A stretch of DNA of 64,000 bases from assembly GCF_000758725.1 (NCBI RefSeq), contig NZ_CP009428.1, positions 6,386,001 to 6,450,000 on the forward strand, given 5' to 3'. Positions 35,222 to 42,794 of the stretch are shown here, piece after piece. The notes below the pieces were generated by a model. The model was not told where the DNA came from and did no database searches. It worked only from the letters and a program-made list of their open reading frames with translations. The DNA is from Paenibacillus odorifer (GTDB lineage Bacteria; Bacillota; Bacilli; Paenibacillales; Paenibacillaceae). Position 1 is the stretch's first letter, and each line of letters begins with the position of its first letter. The position numbers and the translations under genes are program-made.

Positions 35222-35914
35222 TTAAATGCTTGTAGCTGCACTGCTCTCCAATGAAGCTCTCCAGGAACGAAGCATTTGCAGATCAAGTGGCAGAAACTCC
35301 TCAAGCATATGAGAGAGGCCTAGATATAGCGGACTATCTGTTGCTGCATTTAGTTTCTGACAGAACTGCGGTGTCCATTGAAGTAGATGCTTTTCCAAAA
35401 AGGACTCCTGAATATCAAGCAGCTCCATAGCACTTCTTATTGAAAAACTATTGTAAAGCATACGCTCATGCATGACTGCCATAAATTCGAGCTCAATAGC
35501 AATATGATCATCGGCTTCACCATTACACTTATTGAATACAATTCCAGCGGAGGTGTACACATCTGCAAGCACGTTGCAGAAATCCTCCGAACGACCTAAA
35601 ATCGCTGCTTCGCGCAATTTAAAAGAACTAACGGACTGTTCTTGCATAAGCCGTTTATATTCTTTGCTCTCTTTCTCGCATATCATTGGCAGCTTGTTCG
35701 GTTCCTGACTCAAATAGCGCTTCAGCTCCCGACCGCCTTCTGTCATCTCTGCCGCTACACTCATCTGGCGATGGCGGCTCCATTGAGCCACTAGAGAGAG
35801 TGATGGTTTTCTACCCAAAAAATCCACTAAAAGCTGATATATTAATCCCCGACTTTCCAACCAACGGCTAAAAGCCTCCGGAACGGTGAGCGATGGAACA
35901 GTATGTGTACTCAT
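35222..35914 (-). CDS. TorD/DmsD-family molybdoenzyme chaperone
   Basis: A 230-aa all-helical cytoplasmic protein. The sequence ESFLEKHLLQWTPQFCQKL near residues 175-195 matches the conserved E-F-HL-W-P-F pattern of TorD/NarJ-like chaperones, which bind twin-arginine leaders and help insert the molybdenum cofactor. The ATG at 35914 has GAGGAGG upstream; the longer frame to 35947 has none. No molybdoenzyme structural gene lies in the window, but moaA is divergent next door. The client enzyme is unknown. Confidence 0.75.
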   Translation of the reverse strand: MSTHTVPSLTVPEAFSRWLESRGLIYQLLVDFLGRKPSLSLVAQWSRHRQMSVAAEMTEGGRELKRYLSQEPNKLPMICEKESKEYKRLMQEQSVSSFKLREAAILGRSEDFCNVLADVYTSAGIVFNKCNGEADDHIAIELEFMAVMHERMLYNSFSIRSAMELLDIQESFLEKHLLQWTPQFCQKLNAATDSPLYLGLSHMLEEFLPLDLQMLRSWRASLESSAATSI

Positions 35915-36033
35915 TTTGCAAATCCTCCTCAATGGTTTCCCGGTCACTCTCCGTCACACACATTACCGACGTGCGGTTTCCGGTATCCTATCTGTTTTCG
36001 CAAAAGTGAACGTTAAAACTAATCCGCACCTAG

Positions 36034-36039
36034 ATTATA
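36034..36039 (-). promoter_or_regulatory. Possible -10 of the TorD-family gene
   Basis: TATAAT on the minus strand about 120 bp upstream of the start. No convincing -35 is present (CGGAAA at the expected place). The adjacent AAAGCGCTTT palindrome at 36050-36059 could be a regulator site. The rest of the 420-bp region to moaA shows nothing else beyond the moaA promoter. Confidence 0.4.
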
Positions 36040-36193
36040 TCGGAAATTAAAAGCGCTTTCCGTGAGCATTCTATGTCTAAAAACTTTATTTGTCGTACTT
36101 TTGTCACACTTTTCGTTGTTCAATATGCGTTATCTTCTTATCTAGTTTGTCCAGTTTTATGTAATGAAACCCTGTCGTCCAGAACTTTGCTCA

Positions 36194-36222
36194 TTGACGT
36201 GAATCCAAGCAATCTTTAAAAT
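36194..36222 (+). promoter_or_regulatory. Predicted sigma-A promoter of moaA
   Basis: TTGACG (36194-36199), a 17-bp spacer and TAAAAT (36217-36222); the leader to the moaA ATG would be about 106 nt. Confidence 0.65.
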
Positions 36223-36334
36223 TCTAAACAAGTATAAACATCTTCGCGTTCTGTCCTGTTAGTGATGTTAGGCGTTTATACGAGAAAATTCAAGAGCAAT
36301 TTATCAGCCATATTTAAAGGAAGGGAGCAACGCC

Positions 36335-37336
36335 ATGGAGCCGCTGACGGACCCTTTTGGACGTTTACACGATTACATCCGCATTTCGGTTACCGACCGC
36401 TGCAACCTGCGTTGCATCTATTGTATGCCAGCGGAAGGGATGCAATTCCAACCGCAGGACGAGATTCTAAGTTACGAGGAAATTACCGCAGTCGTTAAGT
36501 CGCTAGCCCCTCTTGGATTACGTAAAGTACGACTAACTGGCGGAGAACCTCTTGTCCGCAAAGATCTGGAAAAGCTTGTTGCGATGATATCCGCGATTCC
36601 AGGTATAGAAGATATTTCGCTGACTACAAATGGTTTAATGCTTCCAGCCAAAGCCGCGCTGTTAAAAGAGGCTGGTCTGTCACGGGTAAACATCAGCCTA
36701 GACTCTTTACGGCAGGATCGATTTTCTATGATTACTCGTGGCGGTGAAGTCGCCAAGGTATTAAAGGGGATCGAGGCCGCACAAGCCGCCGGACTTCAAC
36801 CGATAAAGCTTAACGTTGTATTGATGAAAGGAATTAATGACGACGAAATCAAAGACTTCATCTCCCTTACGCTGGAGAGTCCTCTAAATGTACGCTTTAT
36901 AGAATACATGCCGATTGGCAGTGCTACTGATGCTTGGCGCCAAACTTATCTGCCTCTGGAAAGGGTTGTAGAAGCTTGTACTGAGGCTGGTTGGGAAACG
37001 GAAGCGGCAGAAATGCCCTCCGGGAATGGCCCTTCCCAGAATCGGCGGGTTGTTGGAGCCCCTGGTACATTCGGCCTGATTCATCCGGTGAGCGATCACT
37101 TCTGCGATAATTGCAACCGCCTGAGACTTACCGCAGATGGGCACATCAAAGCTTGCCTGTATTGGGCAGATGAATACAATGTCCGTCCTTTAATAAGCGA
37201 TCCTGCTGCTGTGCAGGCCTTATTCCGGAAAGCGCTGGGCAACAAACCTCATAACCATGAAATGGCCTTAGCTCTGGAGAAAAAAGCACAAAGCCACACG
37301 CCGACAGCTCGGCGCATGTCTCAAATTGGTGGATAA
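36335..37336 (+). CDS. moaA: GTP 3',8-cyclase
   Basis: Radical-SAM enzyme catalysing the first step of molybdenum cofactor synthesis with MoaC. It has 333 aa. The SAM cluster is bound by CNLRCIYCMP (CxxxCxxC), and the second 4Fe-4S cluster by the C-terminal FCDNCNRLRLTADGHIKACLYW. The usual C-terminal GG is present at the very end (MSQIGG). A GGAAGGGAG site precedes the ATG. Other moa/moe genes are not in this window; only a MOSC protein (45.4-46.0 kb) and a TorD chaperone are. Confidence 0.97.
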   Translation: MEPLTDPFGRLHDYIRISVTDRCNLRCIYCMPAEGMQFQPQDEILSYEEITAVVKSLAPLGLRKVRLTGGEPLVRKDLEKLVAMISAIPGIEDISLTTNGLMLPAKAALLKEAGLSRVNISLDSLRQDRFSMITRGGEVAKVLKGIEAAQAAGLQPIKLNVVLMKGINDDEIKDFISLTLESPLNVRFIEYMPIGSATDAWRQTYLPLERVVEACTEAGWETEAAEMPSGNGPSQNRRVVGAPGTFGLIHPVSDHFCDNCNRLRLTADGHIKACLYWADEYNVRPLISDPAAVQALFRKALGNKPHNHEMALALEKKAQSHTPTARRMSQIGG

Positions 37337-37380
37337 ACGTCCATCCCGGTATTATAGTTCCTCTTTTAATTTCATAAATA

Positions 37381-37428
37381 CAAAAAACGCCGCTTTCCCA
37401 CTGAACAATCTGGGAAAGCGGCGTTTGG
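37381..37428 (+). terminator. Terminator of moaA
   Basis: AAACGCCGCTTTCCCA/TGGGAAAGCGGCGTTT forms a 16-bp perfect stem, with A/T tracts on both sides. Confidence 0.88.
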
Positions 37429-37461
37429 TTTAAAGCTTAGCGATGAACTATTCAATCACTA

Positions 37462-37584
37462 TTAGAGAGACAGAGCTTCGAGCAGCTTATAAATAGTCGC
37501 TCCTGCCTCGGCTCTTGTGGCATTATTCTCAGGACGGAAGGTGTTATCCTCGAATCCACCCAGAAAACCAGCTTCAGCTGGTTT
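37462..37584 (-). pseudogene. Remnant of an S-layer homology (SLH) domain
   Basis: Reading the minus strand from 37584 gives 40 codons before a TAA. The translation contains GFLGGFEDNTFRP, then TRAEAGATIYKLL, the unmistakable end of an SLH repeat (FxPxxxxTRAEAAxxIYKLL). There is no start codon and no upstream protein; a TGA lies just before the segment. The coding sense is otherwise intact. It is the last piece of a surface protein whose remainder is gone, now sitting between moaA's terminator and the histidine kinase. Confidence 0.8.
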
Positions 37585-37585
37585 T
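37564..37585 (-). terminator. Hairpin after the histidine kinase gene
   Basis: The perfect inverted repeat AAAACCAGC-TTCA-GCTGGTTTT lies 15 bp after the kinase stop; only four T end the stem, so it is a modest terminator candidate. Confidence 0.55.
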
Positions 37586-37599
37586 CACATACAGCAAAT

Positions 37600-38652
37600 T
37601 TATTTCATTCGTACTCGCAAGCTCACCTTAAAGGCGGTTCCTTCCCCCGGACGACTATGTACAGTTACCTTACCTTCATGCAGCTCAACGATTTTTTTAA
37701 CCAGTGACAGACCCAGTCCACTACCGCCACCACTTGCGGTTCTAGCTTTATCTGCCTTATAGAAACGCTCGAAGATCCGAGGCAGATCTTCCTCCGAGAT
37801 GCCAATCCCGCTATCTTGAATCTCCACCTCTACCTGCTCATCCACCATGCGAAGGCTAATATGGATGTAACCGTTCTGCGGAGTAAACTTGATGCTGTTA
37901 TGCAGTAGATTGGTCCAGACCTGGCTCATTAAATCTTTTACAGCAGATACATTCACTTCTTCCAGTTCAGCCTCTACCTCTATATTTTTCTCCAACCACT
38001 GTGGTTCAGAAGCCAGAATCGTATCTCTAAGCTGCTTATCCAGGCGGTAAATCTGATTTTCAAACGGAAAATTGCCCGATTCAAGCGCGGACAGCTTCAA
38101 TAAATTATCACTGAGCCCAGATACACGGGTACTCTCAGCCACGATAATATTAAGGTAGTGCCTCCTGCTCTTCACACTCAAAGTTTCATCCTGCAGCGCA
38201 AGAGCAAAGCCGCGGATAGAGGTTAGCGGAGATTGAATTTCATGCGATACATTAGAGATAAAGTCTTGACGCATGGTCTCCATCTGACTCAGTTCGCTGG
38301 CCATTACGTTGATGCTCTCTACAATCTCACCAAAATCACCATAGTCCTTAGTATTATCGAGTACCACATTGAAATCACCCTTAGCAATACGCCCTAAACC
38401 TTCGATAATTGATTTATAAAAAACACGTTCCCAGCCCCGGAATAACTTGGAGGTTACCAATGCCATCATGAACAAAATCACAATTCCGACCATCACGCCG
38501 ATTAACTGGGTCAAATACTCCGAAGAGGGGCGTCCAACCCTGCCATATATCCAGTTCATTAAGAAATAAGCTGCACTCCAGCTAATCCCAACGCCACCGA
38601 AGTAAATAAAAGTCATCCCAATCCGCTTAAGAAGCTCCTTAAACCGGTTCAT
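37600..38652 (-). CDS. Two-component sensor histidine kinase
   Basis: A 350-aa membrane sensor. Two membrane helices (about residues 11-31 and 45-66) leave only a very short external loop, so it probably senses within or near the membrane. A HAMP-like linker (about 67-120) precedes the dimerisation helix with the phosphorylated histidine in FISNVSHEIQSPLTSIRGFA. The ATPase domain has N (LLHNSIKFTP), G1 (IQDSGIGI) and G2 (GSGLGLSL) boxes. The start overlaps the regulator stop by 4 nt. Its link with the upstream ABC exporter suggests an envelope-stress or antibiotic-response system (inference). Confidence 0.93.
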   Translation of the reverse strand: MNRFKELLKRIGMTFIYFGGVGISWSAAYFLMNWIYGRVGRPSSEYLTQLIGVMVGIVILFMMALVTSKLFRGWERVFYKSIIEGLGRIAKGDFNVVLDNTKDYGDFGEIVESINVMASELSQMETMRQDFISNVSHEIQSPLTSIRGFALALQDETLSVKSRRHYLNIIVAESTRVSGLSDNLLKLSALESGNFPFENQIYRLDKQLRDTILASEPQWLEKNIEVEAELEEVNVSAVKDLMSQVWTNLLHNSIKFTPQNGYIHISLRMVDEQVEVEIQDSGIGISEEDLPRIFERFYKADKARTASGGGSGLGLSLVKKIVELHEGKVTVHSRPGEGTAFKVSLRVRMK

Positions 38653-39326
38653 GCCTCTGCCTCCAGCCGATAGCCTAATCCGCGGATGGTACGAATAACA
38701 AACCCGTATTTATCTGGAGCGAACCGTTCGCGTAAACGGTTGATATGCACATCGAGCGTCCGCTCATTCCCTTCAAAATCATAACCCCATATCTCTTCGA
38801 TCAGCCTGTCTCTAGTCAATGTCTGCCCCGGATAGCTGCCCAGCTTAAACAACAGCTCAAATTCCTTAAGCGGCAAGGTGACTTCTCCATACTCTGAGGA
38901 TACCTCGTAGGTTTTACGATTCATTCGCAGCCGGCCGATCCCCACACTTTGTGCAGCAGAGATTTGGTAACGTTTGAGCAGCGCCTTTACTCGCGCAATA
39001 AGCACCACTGGCTCAAAGGGTTTGACGAGATAGTCATCACTTCCCAGTTCAAAGCCCTTCACAATTTGGGAGGTCTCACCCTTAGCCGTCAGCATCAATA
39101 TCGGAAAATCATAAGTTTGGCGCATCTTCCGGCACAGCTCCCAGCCATCCAAATTGGGCATCATCACATCAATAATGGCTAAGTCTATGTTATGGCTCTC
39201 CAGAATCTGAAGAGCCTCCAGTCCATCAGAAGCTCCATAGATGTCATCCATCCCCTCAGCTCTCAGAAATACTTCTACCAATTCGCGGATGTGCGGATCG
39301 TCGTCCGCTACTAGTATTTTTGTCAT
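38649..39326 (-). CDS. OmpR/PhoB-family response regulator
   Basis: A 225-aa regulator. The receiver domain carries the acidic pair in VADDDPHIRE, the phosphorylation site D in AIIDVMMPNLDG, the T/S in MLTAKGE and the lysine in LVKPFEP. The C-terminal winged-helix domain ends with the RRIIxTxxGxGY-like FVIRTIRGLGYRLEAEA. The gene starts 71 nt inside the end of the ABC transporter gene and overlaps the kinase gene by 4 nt. All three are thus one translationally coupled unit. Confidence 0.95.
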   Translation of the reverse strand: MTKILVADDDPHIRELVEVFLRAEGMDDIYGASDGLEALQILESHNIDLAIIDVMMPNLDGWELCRKMRQTYDFPILMLTAKGETSQIVKGFELGSDDYLVKPFEPVVLIARVKALLKRYQISAAQSVGIGRLRMNRKTYEVSSEYGEVTLPLKEFELLFKLGSYPGQTLTRDRLIEEIWGYDFEGNERTLDVHINRLRERFAPDKYGFVIRTIRGLGYRLEAEA

Positions 39327-41112
39327 GTATCACTGGAGCCTCCTCTTTATTGTCTTGAATCTCAAGGTTATTCATCTGCAGCTGCTGGGTGGCAAATTCA
39401 CGATACAGCTCATGGTTTTCCAGCAGTTCTTCATGTCTTCCCATCCCGGTAATCTGGCCCTTTTCCATAAAAATAATCTGCTCAGCATTTACAACAGTAG
39501 CCAAACGGTGCGCAATTACAATCGTAGTCCGGCCCTTCATCAAATTGGACAGTGCTTTCTGTACTACGGACTCTGATTGGCTATCCAGACTGGAGGTAGC
39601 CTCATCAAGCATAAGAATCTTTGGATTCCGCAGCAGCGCTCTAGCAATAGCAATCCGTTGCCGCTGTCCACCTGAGAGCTTCACACCTCTCTCACCAACA
39701 TCCGTATTATATCCTTCAGGAAGCTCATCGATAAAGCCATCTGCATAAGCCATTGCTGCTGCTGCACGCATCTCCTCCATGCTAACGTCGCGATCCAATC
39801 CATAGGTTAAATTCTCAGCAATCGTACCTGCCAATAATGGGCTTTCCTGTGAGACATACCCGATCAGTTTCCGCCATGAGCGTAAAGAGAAGGTTGACAC
39901 TGGTTTATCACCTAACTTAACCATACCTTTCTGAGGCTCATAGAATCGTTCGAGCAGTGAAAATAATGTAGTCTTGCCGCCCCCGCTCGGTCCAACAATA
40001 GCCGTCACCTGACCCGGAAGCATCCGAAAGCTTACATCGGTTAGCACATTCTCACCATTTTTATATCCAAAGCTTAGATCTTCTACCGAGATAGGACCTT
40101 CTGCACCGTTCGCCTCTTCCTGGCCCTCATATACCTCCTCTTCTGCTGCCAGGGTTTCAATAATGCGCTCTGATGCCCCTTTAGCCTTCTGAATCTGTGT
40201 AAAGAACGTGGTCAATTGAGTAAGCGGCATAATAATCTGAATAAGATACAGGATAAAGGCTACCAGCTCTCCAGCTGTCAAAGCCCCGGAAGATACCTGC
40301 ATTCCGCCATAACCGATAATGACCACAAGTAACATCATAAAAACAAAAGAGACAAGTGGACTGATCATAGCGCTGATTTTGCCTTCACGAATACCAAAGG
40401 AGAGCAGGTTCATAATTCCGGTTTTGCCTGCTTCGTACTCTTTTTTCTCTGCACCCGAGGATTTCACCAGACGGATTTCTGACAATACACCACTAAGTGT
40501 CGCGGTAAAAGAGGCTGTTTCGTCCTGCATACCTTTGGAGATTTTGTACATCTGCCGTCCAAGCGGCACCAGAATCAACGCAGATAGTGGAAGAACGGTG
40601 AATAGAACAAGCGTCATTTTCCAATTTAAAAATAACAGCACAGCAATGGAGCCCACAATGGAGATCACTCCGGTAAATAAGCTGGCCAGATGTTCAGAAA
40701 TCAGCGTTTTGATGATCCCTGTATCATTCGTCATCCGGCTGACGCTTTCTCCTGTTCGATTATCATTGTAATAAGCTACTGGCAATACTAAAAATTTACG
40801 CCATAACCGGTCACGTAGACCTGCAACCATCTTCTGGCCCACGTAATTCAGCAGATAGATGGAAATTCCCCCGGCGATCGTCTGCGCGATAAAAGCACCC
40901 GCTATACCCGCAATTTGCAGCTTGCTGACGGAGGCCAAAGAAAAGCCATCCACCAGATTTTTGGTGAACATTGGGATCACCAGACTAACCAATGTCGAGA
41001 TCATGCTTAGTGCAATGGCTATTGCCAATAAGCCGTATGAAGGCTTGGTCTCTTTTAATAATGTGAGGAATGGCTTCAGCGCCGTTTTCCCCTTAGCTTC
41101 GGATTTTCTCAT
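39256..41112 (-). CDS. ABC exporter, fused membrane and ATPase domains
   Basis: A 618-aa half-transporter of the MdlB/BmrA/MsbA type that works as a dimer. Six membrane helices occupy about residues 20-320. The ATPase domain has Walker A GPSGGGKTT, Q-loop YVSQESPLLAGT, signature LSGGQRQRIAIARA, Walker B ILMLDEATSSLD and the H-loop VIAHRL. After the usual end near TQQLQMNNLE, a roughly 30-residue polar tail is encoded inside the overlapping response-regulator gene. Probable role is drug or lipid export, controlled by the downstream two-component system. Confidence 0.94.
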   Translation of the reverse strand: MRKSEAKGKTALKPFLTLLKETKPSYGLLAIAIALSMISTLVSLVIPMFTKNLVDGFSLASVSKLQIAGIAGAFIAQTIAGGISIYLLNYVGQKMVAGLRDRLWRKFLVLPVAYYNDNRTGESVSRMTNDTGIIKTLISEHLASLFTGVISIVGSIAVLLFLNWKMTLVLFTVLPLSALILVPLGRQMYKISKGMQDETASFTATLSGVLSEIRLVKSSGAEKKEYEAGKTGIMNLLSFGIREGKISAMISPLVSFVFMMLLVVIIGYGGMQVSSGALTAGELVAFILYLIQIIMPLTQLTTFFTQIQKAKGASERIIETLAAEEEVYEGQEEANGAEGPISVEDLSFGYKNGENVLTDVSFRMLPGQVTAIVGPSGGGKTTLFSLLERFYEPQKGMVKLGDKPVSTFSLRSWRKLIGYVSQESPLLAGTIAENLTYGLDRDVSMEEMRAAAAMAYADGFIDELPEGYNTDVGERGVKLSGGQRQRIAIARALLRNPKILMLDEATSSLDSQSESVVQKALSNLMKGRTTIVIAHRLATVVNAEQIIFMEKGQITGMGRHEELLENHELYREFATQQLQMNNLEIQDNKEEAPVIHDKNTSSGRRSAHPRIGRSISES

Positions 41113-41482
41113 GCAAAAACTCCCCTTTTCTTGGTGACTCTGCGAGAAGAGTGTATCATCTCTGTTTCGCTTAACCCCATCCTAGCCCTGAATTGTAAAC
41201 TGAAGTTAAACCCGTTGATCCGCTTTTGTACGACGTAGATAGGGTAATCCTCAGGCATATTCCTAGTAAGGAGGAGCGATCTCTTAACATTTCTGCCACC
41301 TGCAAACTTGTTATATGCGTTTTTTGTCACTTAGCGGATCAAATTTAAATAAACGTTAAAAAAATGTAAAAAAGTAAAAAAGGAAGTTTGTATCCCTTTT
41401 CAACACGTGTTACAGTGATAGAAGGGCCTAATATTGGTCAGTATATCCATGCAAGACATCTAGTGGGAAAGGAGTGACGCAT
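41113..41482. other. Divergent spacer between ABC exporter and MFS gene
   Basis: About 370 bp containing an AT-rich stretch (AAAAATGTAAAAAAGTAAAAAAGG near 41360-41385) and a CAACACGTGTTAC word near 41401. No convincing promoter pair, repeat or small gene was found. A minus-strand 73-codon frame here lacks a ribosome site and looks non-coding. Confidence 0.4.
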
Positions 41483-42709
41483 TTGCGGAAAGGCGTTAAC
41501 TATCCATCTTCTTTCACGTCTTTAAAATGGTTCAATTTTTTTGTATACGGAACCATGGTCCTCTTCTCCAGCTTCTTTCAACTATACCTGCTGGATGTAG
41601 GGATGAACAAATTAGAGATCGGTGCCGTATTCTCTATGGGTGCGCTAGTATCCATCTTTGCAAATCCATTCTGGGCGATCTGGACTGACCGATACCAGAA
41701 TATCCGGCGAATCGTTTTGCTTATGTTAATCGGAACATTAGTGTTATCCCAGCTTATGTTTCGGGCAAATACATATGAGATGATCTACATCTCCATTCTT
41801 TTGTTCTATTTCTTCCAAGGACCGTTATTTGCTCAGAGCAATACGATGATTCTCAGCTATATTGACGGAACTAACTATCGCTTCCGTTCTTTTCGGCTTT
41901 GGGGTTCATTGGGGTGGGCACTAATTGCAATTGCCGCCGGATTGGTCCTAGATTGGGCTGGTGTATCTATCTTGTCCTATCTGTTTGCAGGCTTACTATG
42001 TGCATCAATGTTATCCATTCTTGCATTACCGAAACTTAACCATACCATTGGCATGGCTCCTATGCCGTATAGAGGCTTCAGCAAACTAATTTATAATCCC
42101 TTTTTCTTGTGTTTCATATTGTTTGGTATCCTAGTTTCCATACCGAACACCATGAACACTACATTCATGTCTTTGTATATTACGGACCTAGGCGGCTCCA
42201 AGGGAATGATTGGTCTCGCAGTATTCCTCTCCTCTATTTTGGAAGTGGGTGTATTTGTTCTCTGCGACCGATTCCTTAAACGTAAAATATCTGTTCTGCT
42301 CGGCTGGCTTGCACTGGTTAGCGCTTTATTCGTACTACGATGGTGGTTCATGGCGGACGCGACTACAGCCCTCCAAGTAGTGCTCATTCAAATTTTACAC
42401 TGCATAACATTTGGTGGTTTCTTCTATGTAGGCACTCAACTGACCATGCTTCTTATTCCAAGACCTTACCGTGCTTCAGGACAAGCGCTCTACACACTGA
42501 CTTGGAGCGGTATAGCCGGTATTGTTGGAGGAGTTCTCGGAGGGTGGATGTATCAAAATCTAGGGGCACAGAGCATGTATCAAGCGGGTGTCTTCTTGAC
42601 ACTGTTTGGAACGCTAGGCTTTACTTTCATGTGGCTCTTTGTAAACCGTGGAGGCTACCGGCCCCCTACAGAGGATGAGGAAGAACTCTCTCACATCGAA
42701 ATATTATAA
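41483..42709 (+). CDS. MFS transporter, MFS_1-like
   Basis: A 12-helix major facilitator protein, 408 aa. Helix 2-3 loop motif A appears as NPFWAIWTDRYQNIRR. Two six-helix halves are separated by a loop near residue 195. The overall pattern, with FFxxFFQLYLLDVGMNKLEIGAVFS at the N-terminus, resembles the MFS_1-like/nucleoside-permease group, so the substrate is uncertain. The TTG at 41483 with GGAG at 8 nt is preferred over the GTG at 41474, which overlaps the ribosome site. Confidence 0.87.
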   Translation: MRKGVNYPSSFTSLKWFNFFVYGTMVLFSSFFQLYLLDVGMNKLEIGAVFSMGALVSIFANPFWAIWTDRYQNIRRIVLLMLIGTLVLSQLMFRANTYEMIYISILLFYFFQGPLFAQSNTMILSYIDGTNYRFRSFRLWGSLGWALIAIAAGLVLDWAGVSILSYLFAGLLCASMLSILALPKLNHTIGMAPMPYRGFSKLIYNPFFLCFILFGILVSIPNTMNTTFMSLYITDLGGSKGMIGLAVFLSSILEVGVFVLCDRFLKRKISVLLGWLALVSALFVLRWWFMADATTALQVVLIQILHCITFGGFFYVGTQLTMLLIPRPYRASGQALYTLTWSGIAGIVGGVLGGWMYQNLGAQSMYQAGVFLTLFGTLGFTFMWLFVNRGGYRPPTEDEEELSHIEIL

Positions 42710-42723
42710 GCGAAAATATAAAA

Positions 42724-42768
42724 AACAGGCTCAAACGTACCTAAACGGGACGTTTGAGCCTGTTTTAT
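42724..42768. terminator. Bidirectional terminator between MFS gene and glnS
   Basis: AAAACAGGCTCAAACGT/ACGTTTGAGCCTGTTTT is a 17-bp perfect stem flanked by A- and T-runs. Confidence 0.93.
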
Positions 42769-42794
42769 TATAAAGAACCTGAACGAATCAAGTG

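Noticed and set aside
36050..36059. CcpA (cre) site upstream of the TorD-family gene
   Set aside because: The AAAGCGCTTT core is present, but two required outer positions of the cre consensus do not match.
41109..41330. 73-codon minus-strand frame in the divergent spacer
   Set aside because: No ribosome site, no homologous-looking motif, and it overlaps the start of the ABC exporter gene.
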